Below are positions 18,504-27,155 of a stretch of 64,000 bases of DNA, in pieces (position 1 is the first letter of the stretch; each line of letters starts with the position of its first letter). The translations under genes and the position numbers were made by a program. The notes under the pieces are model-generated. The model worked only from the letters and a program-made list of their open reading frames with translations. It ran no database searches and was not told the origin of the DNA. Source of the DNA: Clostridia bacterium (GTDB taxonomy: Bacteria; Bacillota; Clostridia; Acetivibrionales; DSM-27016); assembly GCA_026414765.1 (NCBI GenBank), contig JAOAIJ010000016.1:100786-164785 (forward strand), given 5' to 3'.

Positions 18504-19226
18504 ATGAAGAGGAGAATAACTCCAAGTGTAGTAATAATTCCTTTGCTGGCTTCAGTCATATTTCTGGGGTTTATTACTTTCTGTAATACGGTCTTTATTA
18601 AGGTAAATTTAGTTCCCAAGCCGGTAAAACGCATTATCAACTGGTTTGTGGAACCGCCTGTAACCATAGAGAGGTTAGTGTTGAATAGCGATAAGGACAG
18701 GGATGGAATAAATGACCTTGAGGATATCGTAAAGGGAGCCAGAAAGGAAGTTCAAAACAAACCGAAATACAAAAGTGTGTACTACAAAGGGGGTTATCCT
18801 CCACAGCATGAGGGTGTATGTACGGATGTGATTTGGAGGGCACTCGAGAATGCCGGATATGATCTGAAAAACCTGATTGATAAGGATATACGGGAAAATA
18901 CAGGGGATTACCCCAGAGTCAATGGAAAGCCCGATCCTAATATTGATTTCAGAAGGGTAAAAAATCTTGAGGTATTCTTTGAAAAGTATGCATCAGGTCT
19001 AACTGTGGAAATCAGGCCCAGGGATATAGACAACCTGAAACAGTGGCAGGGTGGGGATATAGTAGTTTTCCGCAGCCCGGAGCATATCGGGATTGTTTCT
19101 GATAAGAGAAGGAGGGACGGAGTACCTTATGTTTTGCATAATGGGGGTCCGTATGCATCTGAGAGCGATATACTTTTATCGGCAGAGGATAAGATAACTG
19201 GACATTTCAGGTTTCCGGGAAAGTAA
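18504..19226 (+). CDS. DUF1287 exported protein with a calcium-type loop
   Basis: 240 residues from the ATG at 18504 (MKRRITPS), with AGGGTGAT upstream; an ATG at 18471 lacks a ribosome site. A membrane anchor (residues 9-32) is followed by DKDRDGINDLED (about 63-74), a DxDxDG loop like calcium-binding type 3 repeats, then the DUF1287 domain with GVCTDVIWRAL (Cys106) and SPEHIGIVSD (His). The Cys/His pair and fold type suggest an NlpC/P60-like cysteine peptidase or amidase on the cell wall (inference). Confidence 0.8.
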   Translation: MKRRITPSVVIIPLLASVIFLGFITFCNTVFIKVNLVPKPVKRIINWFVEPPVTIERLVLNSDKDRDGINDLEDIVKGARKEVQNKPKYKSVYYKGGYPPQHEGVCTDVIWRALENAGYDLKNLIDKDIRENTGDYPRVNGKPDPNIDFRRVKNLEVFFEKYASGLTVEIRPRDIDNLKQWQGGDIVVFRSPEHIGIVSDKRRRDGVPYVLHNGGPYASESDILLSAEDKITGHFRFPGK

Positions 19227-19350
19227 ACCAGCTATTGAAATTGCCAAATCAAAGCTGAACTAAAATTTTGGCAGGAAGATTCTATTTACCGGGTGCAATA
19301 TATATGGTATTTTATTGATGTAGGGAAAATTTGGACATAGGAGAGGTTTT

Positions 19351-20493
19351 ATGAAAAAGATTATTATTTCGGTATTTTTAGTTATTTCCATGTTGTTCGC
19401 AAGTATTTGCGGCGTTTATGCAGCTCCCGCAGCAAGCACTCAGATAACTACAGTGCTAGTAGACGGTAATGTTACAATAATGAACCCAATGCCGCAAATC
19501 ATCAGTAACGAAGTGTATTTCCCGGTGGGAAGCGCGTTGACTGTTATGGGTGTCAAAGCCGGCAGCAAGAGTGTAAAGATAGGGAAGGCAAATGCAGATA
19601 TTACTGTTACTAAAGCGGATAAGAAGCTTTATGCAAAGCTCAACAGCAAGTCAGCAACAGTAAATGGTAAAACAGTTAAGCTGAAAGCACCTATGATAGT
19701 TCAAAAAAATGTTTTATATATACCGGGAGAGCTTATAGGAAAATTTATTGGGAAAAAGGTAATATTCTCAAATAAACTTAAAACTGTTTCTGTAGCAGGT
19801 GAAAACGAACTCAAAAAGGTTAAGGCACTATTGGATGAAGTAGAAGCAACAATGAACAAGGTTAATGATTATAAGTTTAAATTAACCATGACCATGGATA
19901 TGTTTATGGATATGGGCACTGCAAAAACCAGCATGAGTGCCGATGGCAAAGTTGATGTCGCTAACAAGAACTCATATACGTCAACTAAAATAACAACAGA
20001 GGCTATGGGACAAAGCATGGATATGGACACAGAAGCATATACAATTAATGGTGTTACATATGCAAAGAACCCGTTAACTGAAGAATGGGAGAGTTCTACA
20101 CAAGAAGATATGGGTTTGAGTTTTATGTCCGGGCTTTTTGGAGAATCCTCCGAAGCGGCAACTGATGCGGCATATGTGGATGTAATTAATTCCAGCTGTA
20201 AGATAACTACTGATAAAAGCGGTAAGATAACAAAAATCAGCAGTAGTTTTCTTGGGAAAATTATTTCAGAAGGATCTTTGAAAGATGTATTTGATGGTGG
20301 AAAACCAAGCAGTATAGACGCTACATTTGAAATTGACAATGCAACAAAAACTATTACGGGTATGACGATGAATTTTTCGGGTAGTATTAATACTCAAGGT
20401 GTAAAAATGAAGTTTAATGCTAAATTTACTATGAGCATATTTGATTACAATAAAGGCGTAACTATAGAGATTCCTGACGAACTAAAAGATTGA
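19351..20493 (+). CDS. Secreted stalk-domain protein with a lipoprotein-like C-terminal domain
   Basis: 380 residues. Signal peptide with likely cleavage after VYA (near residue 25); then a copper amine oxidase N-terminal-like stalk domain (about 35-150), recognised by VLVDGNVTIMNPMPQIISNEVYFPV and the repeat VTVNGK/APMIVQKNVLYIPG. The C-terminal part (about 155-380) resembles DUF6612-type domains built of beta strands (ITGMTMNFSGSI). Secreted and perhaps wall-bound. Function unknown. Ribosome site AGGAGAGG. Confidence 0.75.
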   Translation: MKKIIISVFLVISMLFASICGVYAAPAASTQITTVLVDGNVTIMNPMPQIISNEVYFPVGSALTVMGVKAGSKSVKIGKANADITVTKADKKLYAKLNSKSATVNGKTVKLKAPMIVQKNVLYIPGELIGKFIGKKVIFSNKLKTVSVAGENELKKVKALLDEVEATMNKVNDYKFKLTMTMDMFMDMGTAKTSMSADGKVDVANKNSYTSTKITTEAMGQSMDMDTEAYTINGVTYAKNPLTEEWESSTQEDMGLSFMSGLFGESSEAATDAAYVDVINSSCKITTDKSGKITKISSSFLGKIISEGSLKDVFDGGKPSSIDATFEIDNATKTITGMTMNFSGSINTQGVKMKFNAKFTMSIFDYNKGVTIEIPDELKD

Positions 20494-20501
20494 TAATATT
20501 T

Positions 20502-20543
20502 AAAAAAGCCTGTCAAACCTATTAAGATTTGACAGGCTTTTTT
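20502..20543. terminator. Bidirectional intrinsic terminator
   Basis: AAAAAGCCTGTCAAA pairs with TTTGACAGGCTTTTT, giving A- and T-runs on both sides. It serves both the stalk-protein gene and the convergent pspC-like gene. Confidence 0.9.
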
Positions 20544-20566
20544 ATGTCTATAGGACAAAGTAAGTT

Positions 20567-20764
20567 CTACATAGAATTAAACTGCCTTCTGGGGATAATC
20601 ATCCATGCAATCAGGTAAGCAAGTATTCCGGTACCTGCAAATAACACAAGAACAACCCATAGAAGTCTTAGAAATGTAGCATCTATATTGAAATACTCTC
20701 CAAGGCCGCCGCAGATGCCACCGATCTTTTTATTTGTATCAGAAAGATATAATTTTTTTTCCAT
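20567..20764 (-). CDS. PspC-domain membrane protein
   Basis: 65 residues. [35 protein letters not shown] is a complete PspC domain, with one or two membrane segments (residues 32-57) and a basic C-terminus. Proteins of this size in Firmicutes are small stand-alone members of the phage-shock-protein C family linked to envelope stress. Start with AAAGAGGTG upstream. Confidence 0.9.
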   Translation of the reverse strand: MEKKLYLSDTNKKIGGICGGLGEYFNIDATFLRLLWVVLVLFAGTGILAYLIAWMIIPRRQFNSM

Positions 20765-20929
20765 ATTACAAACACCTCTTTATTTTATTGTTTTCATAAT
20801 ATAGTACGGGCAATAAAAAGATTTGTCTGACTATAACCAATTATTTTCTTTTTTCTCAAGGAGGTTGCCGTTCTATATCCTGGGGCAACAAAAATTGCTA
20901 AATTTCCTCGATAAAAATAAAATTAACCC

Positions 20930-21034
20930 CAAAATATGCTGAACATCATACGAATAATATGATTAACTGACATAAATTCCAACCTGTATATCCGTTTCGA
21001 AACTTCTATTTTAGTACTTGCAAAATATGCTGAA
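20930..21034. repeat. Pair of 14-bp direct repeats upstream of the YvyF-like gene
   Basis: CAAAATATGCTGAA occurs exactly at 20930-20943 and 21021-21034, 91 bp apart. The second copy ends just before the ribosome site of the gene at 21055. The rest of 20765-21020 shows only a weak dyad GTTGCC/GGCAAC near 20870-20887. Confidence 0.5.
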
Positions 21035-21054
21035 TTCAAAGGATGGTGTTTTAT

Positions 21055-21282
21055 ATGTCAGATTTGAAAAACTGCAGAAAATGCGGAAAGGTTTTCAGTT
21101 CAACCGATGGAAGCATACTTTGCAGAAGCTGCTCCAGGGAAGAAGATGAGGTGTTCAAGCCTCTGAGGGAATATATACACCACAATCCGGGAACTACTGT
21201 TTATGAGCTGTCAAACAAATTCAATGTAAGTATAAAAAGAATAGAAAACTATATACGGATGGGAAGGCTGGAGGTAGTATAA
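21055..21282 (+). CDS. Small zinc-ribbon and helix-turn-helix protein, YvyF-like
   Basis: 75 residues from the ATG at 21055 (MSDLKNCRKCGKVF), 8 bases after AAAGGATGG; an ATG at 21043 would overlap that site. CRKCGK and CRSC form a zinc ribbon, and residues 44-73 (GTTVYELSNKFNVSIKRIENYIRMGRL) form a MerR-like helix-turn-helix. The layout matches the TIGR03826/YvyF family found near flagellar genes, but no flagellar genes are in this window. Confidence 0.6.
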   Translation: MSDLKNCRKCGKVFSSTDGSILCRSCSREEDEVFKPLREYIHHNPGTTVYELSNKFNVSIKRIENYIRMGRLEVV

Positions 21283-21606
21283 CTTGCTATCATGGAGCTT
21301 CATATGCCATCCCCTATACCAACGTTGTTTTATGGAATTATTATATTTATCTTTACTTAATATTTCAACCATATACTCTTCATTTTGAACACCCTCCTCT
21401 ACAATAACAGCTATGCACAAACTGCTAAAAATTTAGTGCTGAAATCAGATTTTATGATACAATACTATTAATAAGTCCTTTCTTTACAGTGTTCTGATTT
21501 TTCTGTTATTAAGCTTGACTGAGTGGTATATATCACTAGGCTGTTCTAACCAACAAACAGTAACTGCCGTTGCAATTAGCCGTAAAAATTTAAGGAGGAA
21601 CGTATT

Positions 21607-22020
21607 ATGTTCAGATGGAGAGATGAATTTAAAACAAATGTGGAAGAGATAGACAAACAGCATAAGAAATTGTTTGAAATAGGGGGAAGGTTGTATGATT
21701 TGGTCTCTTTGGGCAATCAGTACGACCACTATGATGAGATTATGTCAATCCTGGATGAACTGAGGAAATATACCGAGTATCACTTTTCATATGAAGAAAA
21801 GCTGATGCAGGATCAGGGTTATGATAAACTTGACATACACAAAATAGAGCATGACTTTTTCATAAAGAAAATAATGAAGCTTGAAAATCTTAATATTGAT
21901 GAAAATCAGGAGGAATCCCTGATGAAGATAATTACTTTTGTAGCAGACTGGATATCCTCACATATAATAAAAACTGATATTCAGTACAAGGGATTCTTCA
22001 ACTCAAAAGGTGTATTTTAA
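21607..22020 (+). CDS. Bacteriohemerythrin
   Basis: 137 residues. It carries the metal ligands of the hemerythrin four-helix bundle: EIDKQHKKLF, YHFSYEEKLM, HKIEHDFF and WISSHIIKTD. It binds O2 at a non-haem di-iron centre; in anaerobes this serves oxygen sensing, storage or delivery to detoxifying enzymes (family knowledge). Strong AAGGAGG site. The upstream 21283-21606 holds no gene; a near-palindrome AGTGGTATATATCACT at 21522-21537 follows a TTGACT and may be regulatory. Confidence 0.92.
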   Translation: MFRWRDEFKTNVEEIDKQHKKLFEIGGRLYDLVSLGNQYDHYDEIMSILDELRKYTEYHFSYEEKLMQDQGYDKLDIHKIEHDFFIKKIMKLENLNIDENQEESLMKIITFVADWISSHIIKTDIQYKGFFNSKGVF

Positions 22021-22101
22021 GCAAAGCAGCCATACTAAACCTCATAAGACTATCTAAAAAGCTTCTCAAACAGATAAATCAGAATAAACCGGCTTTGACA
22101 G

Positions 22102-22122
22102 GGCACACATTATCAGTGTGTC
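22102..22122 (+). terminator. Weak hairpin after the hemerythrin gene
   Basis: GGCACAC pairs with GTGTGTC (one G-U) around a 7-base loop, followed by TTTC. The region 22021-22337 otherwise holds nothing I can support. Confidence 0.45.
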
Positions 22123-22337
22123 TTTCAATTTTGGTATGTTTTGCTTTTCATCGGCCAGATGTATCAGATTGTAACGGGCACTCCATTTTTATGGTAAATA
22201 AAACTATTCCCAAAAACATCAGGATAAATATATAATATTAATTACCTGTTTGTAGATATGCCATTGCGTGGGGTCGTAGCAACATGTAATCGGTAGTACA
22301 AAAAATTTGAGGCGGTATGAGAAAGTGGGAGGTTAAA

Positions 22338-23357
22338 ATGTCTGAGGAAATAAATATTACTATTAAGAATCTTATAGTACATATTCTTGATAATAACTTG
22401 CACATGCCTGTAATATCGGATCAGGAACATCCTGAGGATGAGGAAATCGACGAGTTTGTCAAAAAACATATATTGAAAATTCTGAAGGATGAAAACCTGA
22501 AAACAGCCAGGTTTATCGGTGAGAATAATAAAATGAGGGAGCTTTCTGAAAGTATAGCGATGAACAATTCCCAATTCAAACCTGTGACTGATGAGATAGC
22601 CGTCGAACTGTTCGGAATAATGCAAAAACACGTAGACATACCTTCAGCAGATTTGCTGTGTACATTTTTCGAACTGGATGCAGCTCCACATCTGGCAGTG
22701 CTTAAGTTCAATTATAAGCCTTCATATATCCATTATGTTCAAACACTTCAGGCGGGAAGAGTAAACTCTATTGTCAAGCAAAAGACCTCCCTGCCTACTG
22801 AAGGACAAAAAGTAGAGGAGTGTGCAATAATCAATCTGTTTAGCCTGGATATAAAGCTGATTGAAAAGAAATATGAAATAAACGGAGAGAAGGAATTTTA
22901 CTTTTCTACACTTTTTTTGAACTGTACAAGCGATCTGTCTTCAAAGGAAAAGGTAAAACTTTTCAAAAAAGCTACAGAAAGCTTTAATAAGCAGTACTTT
23001 GAAGAGGATTTCTCGAAAACCATAGAAATAAGGCAGGCAGTGACGGAAAGCCTTGATCAGAATGCTGTAGTGGATGTAGTGGAGGTTGCAGAAAATGTTT
23101 TCAGACAGAATCCGGAATTAAAACAAACCTATGTAGAATATGTAGAAAAAGCGGGTTTGAGGGATAAGACTTTTGAGGTCAGTGAATCCGTTGCAGACAA
23201 ATCTTTCAGGAGACAAAGGATAAAGACAGATACGGGGATTGAGATAAACCTTCCTATAGAATATTATAAAGACAATGATAAACTGGAATTCATCAACAAT
23301 GTAGATGGGACAATATCCATTGTAATAAAAAATGTAGCAAGAATTATGGACGCTTAG
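22338..23357 (+). CDS. Nucleoid-associated protein, YejK/NdpA family
   Basis: 339 residues from the ATG at 22338 (MSEEINITIKNLIVHILDNN), with GGGAGG upstream. The N-terminal IKNLIVHILDNN and the pattern of an all-alpha/beta body without membrane segments match Firmicutes members of PF04245, homologous to E. coli YejK, a nucleoid protein that interacts with topoisomerases. The C-terminal third (RRQRIKTDTGIEINLPIEYYKDNDKLEFI) is the conserved end of this group. Monocistronic. Confidence 0.75.
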   Translation: MSEEINITIKNLIVHILDNNLHMPVISDQEHPEDEEIDEFVKKHILKILKDENLKTARFIGENNKMRELSESIAMNNSQFKPVTDEIAVELFGIMQKHVDIPSADLLCTFFELDAAPHLAVLKFNYKPSYIHYVQTLQAGRVNSIVKQKTSLPTEGQKVEECAIINLFSLDIKLIEKKYEINGEKEFYFSTLFLNCTSDLSSKEKVKLFKKATESFNKQYFEEDFSKTIEIRQAVTESLDQNAVVDVVEVAENVFRQNPELKQTYVEYVEKAGLRDKTFEVSESVADKSFRRQRIKTDTGIEINLPIEYYKDNDKLEFINNVDGTISIVIKNVARIMDA

Positions 23358-23367
23358 ACTAAAGGGT

Positions 23368-23422
23368 TCATGGAGGCAATTCCGCTGCTTAACTCAATAA
23401 AGCGGAAGAAGTGTCTCCATGA
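23368..23422. terminator. Long two-part hairpin between convergent genes
   Basis: Outer stem TCATGGAG (23368-23375) / CTCCATGA (23415-23422) and inner stem TTCCGCT (23380-23386) / AGCGGAA (23401-23407). It lies between the converging nucleoid-protein gene and the response regulator gene, and may end both transcripts despite lacking T-runs. Confidence 0.6.
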
Positions 23423-23427
23423 GTCTG

Positions 23428-24126
23428 TTATGTTCTGAATCTATAGCCGGCACCCCATACGGTTTCAATGTACTGCGGGTTAGAGGGGGTGGATTCTATC
23501 TTTTCTCTTATCCTTGCTACGTGGACAGTAATAGTTGATGCATCTCCCAGAGCATCCAGACCCCATATTTTTTCAAACAGCTCCTCCCTGTCAAAAACCC
23601 TGTTGGGGTTTTGTACAAGGAAAAGCAGAAGTTCAAACTCTTTCTGTGCGAGGTTTACTTCCTTTCCATTTACAAAAACCCTTCTCGAATCCTTTTGTAT
23701 TTCCAGACCTCTTACGGTAAGGCTGCTGCCCTTGATGTCATTACCGCCATATTTGCTTTTCAATCTCTCATACTTCTGGATATGCGCATTTACTCTGGCA
23801 ACCAATTCGCCGGGAACAAAGGGTTTAGTAATATAGTCATCAGCTCCGAGTCCCAAGCCCTTTATTTTATCTATCTCATCCTTTTTTGCGGACACAAGCA
23901 GTATAGGGATGTCCTTGGAATCCCTGACCCTCTTTAATATCTCCAGACCATCAATCTCAGGAAGCATTATATCCAGTATTATCAGATCATATTCTTCATT
24001 TTCTATGCTTGCCAGGCCTGCAACACCATCACTGCATATGTTTACTGCAAAACCGTTGATTTCAAGGTAATCTCTCTGAAGTTCAGCTATTCCCTGATCA
24101 TCCTCAACAATCAATACTTTTTTCAT
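23428..24126 (-). CDS. OmpR-family response regulator
   Basis: 232 residues. Receiver domain with Asp8-Asp9 acidic pocket, phospho-acceptor Asp52 (LIILDIM), Thr/Ser switch (ILLVSAKK) and Lys (YITKPF), then a winged-helix domain ending VETVWGAGYRFRT. Overlaps the upstream kinase gene by 23 bases, so the two are translated together. With the ABC genes further upstream it forms a bcr-like envelope-stress or peptide-resistance module (inference). Confidence 0.95.
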   Translation of the reverse strand: MKKVLIVEDDQGIAELQRDYLEINGFAVNICSDGVAGLASIENEEYDLIILDIMLPEIDGLEILKRVRDSKDIPILLVSAKKDEIDKIKGLGLGADDYITKPFVPGELVARVNAHIQKYERLKSKYGGNDIKGSSLTVRGLEIQKDSRRVFVNGKEVNLAQKEFELLLFLVQNPNRVFDREELFEKIWGLDALGDASTITVHVARIREKIESTPSNPQYIETVWGAGYRFRT

Positions 24127-25582
24127 ATAGGTGTCTGAGCCTCCCTTTACTTATGTTTTTAAGCGATATCATTATGCTCGTACCTTCTTTCTCCTGACTG
24201 GTAGCCCATATTCTACCATTGTGGCCTTCGATTATCTGCTTTGCAATAGCAAGCCCCAGCCCGCTTCCCTTTATTTTGCTCCTTGATGAATCTGTCCTGT
24301 AGAATCTGTCAAATATATGAATAAGGTGCTCTTTATTTATTCCCGGGCCATTGTCCCGTATCTCAATTATTATATTAGAGCTGGACTCCCGAAGGATAAT
24401 CCGGATTTCTCCATCTGTCCTGTTCATATACTTCCTTGCGTTGTCAATTACATTGTCAATGACTCTTCTTACCTTTTCACGGTCGATAAGTACATATGCA
24501 GCGGGTGTAACTTTGCTTTCAAATATGAGGTTTATATTTGCTTTTTCCAGCTCCGGTCCGCATTCTAACACACAATCCCGAAAAAATCTGGAGATATCTG
24601 TTTCCTCAAAGTTAAAGGGTATTTGACTCAGATCAAGTCTGGAATACAGGAGCAGATCGTCTATCATTGAGTCTACCTGGGAAGCTTTGGAATATATGGT
24701 TTTTAGATATTTTTCAATCTTTTCGGGAGTGTTGGCAACCCCGTCAATTATACCATTCACATAACCTTTTATAGATGTTATGGGGGTTTTCAAATCATGG
24801 GAAATGCTTGAGACAAGCATTTTTCTGTTATCATCATATTTCATTTGAGTGTGTACCGATTCTTTGAGTTTTAGCCTCATCTGCTCAAATGATTTGCATA
24901 AATCCCTGATCTCTTCATCCCCATCTTCTATAATCTCATAGTTCAGGTTGCCGCAGCTTATTTCTCCGGCTGCTGTCTTTAATTTTTTCAGAGGCTTGGA
25001 AATACTTTTTGATAACATAAGTGACAATAATATATTTGTTATTACAAATGAAGTAAGAAAAACGATTACTGTGAACACTAACAGGTTATCAAACGCTATA
25101 CCCTCTTTTTTAAGTTCAGCGAGAAAAATGGCACTGCCTTGATTGCCATCCTCGAAAGCAAGGGGTACGATTTTAATTATATAGGAAATACCGTTTAAGT
25201 CGATTGAATCACTGAACAAACCGCTTTTTACCAGGGAAAGACATTTTTCTATATCAATTTTGCTGAATTCCCTTGTAGAGAACACTATCTTACCTTCTTT
25301 TAGTGTGACAATATCTGCGCCTGCACCGGTAAGCCTTGAAGCAAGGAATTGCTGAAAATCCTTTTCTGTAAGCATATCACATTTCCGCTGGACCAGTAGG
25401 CTATCTGCCTTGAACAGCTCATATCTTCGCTCGGCAAGATGTTTTACACTGCCGTAACCGATTTTGATATCCAGCAAATTTGAGCTCACAAATATATAAA
25501 CAGACGCTGCGGCTATTGTTATTAATACCGGAAGAATGAATACAGTGGCATTTGATATGACTAAACGGTTTTTTAATATCAT
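24104..25582 (-). CDS. HAMP sensor histidine kinase
   Basis: 492 residues. Two membrane helices (about 9-31 and 175-195) enclose an extracellular sensor domain; a HAMP domain (about 197-245) leads to His262 in SSISHDLKTPITS, then an ATPase domain with DNARKYM, RDNGPGI, FDRFYRTD and GSGLGLAIAK. Partner of the OmpR-type regulator that overlaps its 3' end. It starts 11 bases after the ABC permease gene, so sensor and transporter are one transcript. Confidence 0.95.
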   Translation of the reverse strand: MILKNRLVISNATVFILPVLITIAAASVYIFVSSNLLDIKIGYGSVKHLAERRYELFKADSLLVQRKCDMLTEKDFQQFLASRLTGAGADIVTLKEGKIVFSTREFSKIDIEKCLSLVKSGLFSDSIDLNGISYIIKIVPLAFEDGNQGSAIFLAELKKEGIAFDNLLVFTVIVFLTSFVITNILLSLMLSKSISKPLKKLKTAAGEISCGNLNYEIIEDGDEEIRDLCKSFEQMRLKLKESVHTQMKYDDNRKMLVSSISHDLKTPITSIKGYVNGIIDGVANTPEKIEKYLKTIYSKASQVDSMIDDLLLYSRLDLSQIPFNFEETDISRFFRDCVLECGPELEKANINLIFESKVTPAAYVLIDREKVRRVIDNVIDNARKYMNRTDGEIRIILRESSSNIIIEIRDNGPGINKEHLIHIFDRFYRTDSSRSKIKGSGLGLAIAKQIIEGHNGRIWATSQEKEGTSIMISLKNISKGRLRHLYEKSIDC

Positions 25583-25593
25583 ATATTCACCTA

Positions 25594-26346
25594 TTATAAG
25601 TCTCTCTTATCAAAAAGGTAAAATCCTGCTGTAAAAGACATTATAGCATATCCAAGCATTATAAGAAACAGTCTGAACACCTTAAAGACAGGGATGTCAT
25701 TTGCTATCCAGAGGTTGTACCAGCCCAGCATCGAGGTGGCAAACAGGCTTGAGTACTGGGAGAATACATAACCTAAAGCTTTAAATACTATAAACATCAG
25801 TATGGACAGGAAAAAGACAGCAGAACCGCTTTTGAAAATATTTGCAAAAACTGTAATTGTCAAAGCCAGCGTCATAACAGGCAATGCAGTAACCGTATAT
25901 GAGAGGATTATCCTTAAAATCCCTCCGGGTGTCAGTGAATTTGTATTAAAAAGCAATCCTGCAACAGTAGATAAAAGCATTACTACAAAGAGGTTTGCCA
26001 GGACGAAGAAAGTAATGGCAGCTATCTTGGATGAAAATACCTTGAACCTTGTAACGGGTCGTGTAATAATGACCTTCATGCTGTTTTGTGAAAACTCTCC
26101 GGTAAAAATATCTATTGTAACAAGAGCAGTAAAAAGAGGCAGTATTGTATTCACAAAGAGGGAAAGTACAAGGATGGGAAACTGAGTACTGCCTGCCGCC
26201 CTTAGCCCCAAACCGTTTCTTACTCCTATTACTGCAAGCTGTCCAAGGACAATTACTACAAGAGAGATTATGACTATTACTACGGCCTTTTTCTTTTTAT
26301 ACATTTTTTCTATTTCGTTGACAAATGATGCCTTAAATGCTTCCAT
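25594..26346 (-). CDS. ABC transporter permease, bcr/ABC-2 type
   Basis: 250 residues, six predicted membrane helices. MEAFKASFVNEIEKMYKKKK is the usual cytoplasmic opening of ABC-2 permeases, and ITRPVTRFKVFSSKI lies in the conserved loop between helices 2 and 3. It overlaps the ATPase gene by 14 bases. Such pairs export or resist lipid-II-binding peptides in Firmicutes; the substrate here is unknown. Confidence 0.88.
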   Translation of the reverse strand: MEAFKASFVNEIEKMYKKKKAVVIVIISLVVIVLGQLAVIGVRNGLGLRAAGSTQFPILVLSLFVNTILPLFTALVTIDIFTGEFSQNSMKVIITRPVTRFKVFSSKIAAITFFVLANLFVVMLLSTVAGLLFNTNSLTPGGILRIILSYTVTALPVMTLALTITVFANIFKSGSAVFFLSILMFIVFKALGYVFSQYSSLFATSMLGWYNLWIANDIPVFKVFRLFLIMLGYAIMSFTAGFYLFDKRDL

Positions 26347-27058
26347 TCCTTTCTACCTCGCTTATAAAATAGTTTTCCAAGGATGCATGATTCTTTAGAA
26401 TATTCTCTGTGTAGTCCACACTCAGGATTTTTCCGTCTATTACTATTCCGATCCTGTTACAGGTAAGTTCTACATCATGTATCAAATGGCTGGAAATGAA
26501 GAAGGTTGTATTATTTTCCTCCGAAAGCTTCTTTATCAGCTTTCTCATTTCTATCATACCCTCCACATCAAGGCCGTTTAAAGGCTCATCAAGTATGACA
26601 AGCTCTGGTCTGGACAAGATTGCAGCAGCAATCCCCAGTCTTTGCTTCATACCGAGCGAAAAGTTTTTTGCTTTTTCCGACTTGTATTTTAAGAGACCTG
26701 TTATTTCCAGTACTTCATCAATCCTCTTGTTATCTACATTGCTATAATATCTTGAAAACTGCTTCAGGTTTTCATACGCGGTCAGGTAGCTGTAGGATTC
26801 TACGGTCTCAATTATGCATCCCACCTTCTGCATCGCTTTTTCAAAAGAATCATTTATGCTGTGTCCGAATATCTTTACATCTCCGCTGTCTGCCTCCATC
26901 AGTCCTGTCATTATCTTCATGGCTGTAGTTTTGCCTGCTCCGTTTGGACCAAGAAAACCAAAAACGTCTCCTCTATAAATCTCAAGGCTGACATTCCTTA
27001 TTCCTCTATTATTTTTGTACACCTTGTTTAAATCAATTATTTCAAGAACCTTCTCCAT
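26333..27058 (-). CDS. ABC transporter ATP-binding protein, bcr type
   Basis: 241 residues from the ATG at 27058 (MEKVLEIIDLNKVY), with GGAGGG five bases upstream; the 17-codon extension to 27109 runs into the hairpin at 27090-27130. Walker A GPNGAGKTT, signature NFSLGMKQRLG, Walker B LVILDEPLNGLD and switch His (SSHL) are intact. BcrA-like subfamily. First gene of ATPase-permease-kinase-regulator. Confidence 0.93.
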   Translation of the reverse strand: MEKVLEIIDLNKVYKNNRGIRNVSLEIYRGDVFGFLGPNGAGKTTAMKIMTGLMEADSGDVKIFGHSINDSFEKAMQKVGCIIETVESYSYLTAYENLKQFSRYYSNVDNKRIDEVLEITGLLKYKSEKAKNFSLGMKQRLGIAAAILSRPELVILDEPLNGLDVEGMIEMRKLIKKLSEENNTTFFISSHLIHDVELTCNRIGIVIDGKILSVDYTENILKNHASLENYFISEVERNGSI

Positions 27059-27089
27059 ATACCCTCCAAAATCAACATTTATGAATACA

Positions 27090-27130
27090 ACCGTTACCCC
27101 TTTTCCCAATTGGTGAAAAGGGGTAACGGT
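27090..27130. terminator. Large GC-containing hairpin between exported-protein and ABC genes
   Basis: Arms ACCGTTACCCCTTTTC (27090-27105) and GAAAAGGGGTAACGGT (27115-27130) are perfect complements, and the loop CCAATTGGT is itself almost palindromic. There is no T-run on the minus strand, so it may be a partial terminator or attenuator between the gene at 27156 and the ABC genes. Confidence 0.65.
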
Positions 27131-27155
27131 ACATCAGTACTGTACTATAGTCTGA

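Noticed and set aside
18690-18730. Dockerin domain in the DUF1287 protein
   Set aside because: Only one calcium loop is present and the paired second loop of a dockerin is missing.
20860-20900. Riboswitch or small gene after AAGGAGGTTGCCG
   Set aside because: The ribosome-like sequence has no start codon at a usable distance, and the GTTGCC/GGCAAC dyad is too short to support a class.
21211-21420. Minus-strand ORF opposite the YvyF-like gene
   Set aside because: Shadow of the plus-strand gene with no ribosome site.
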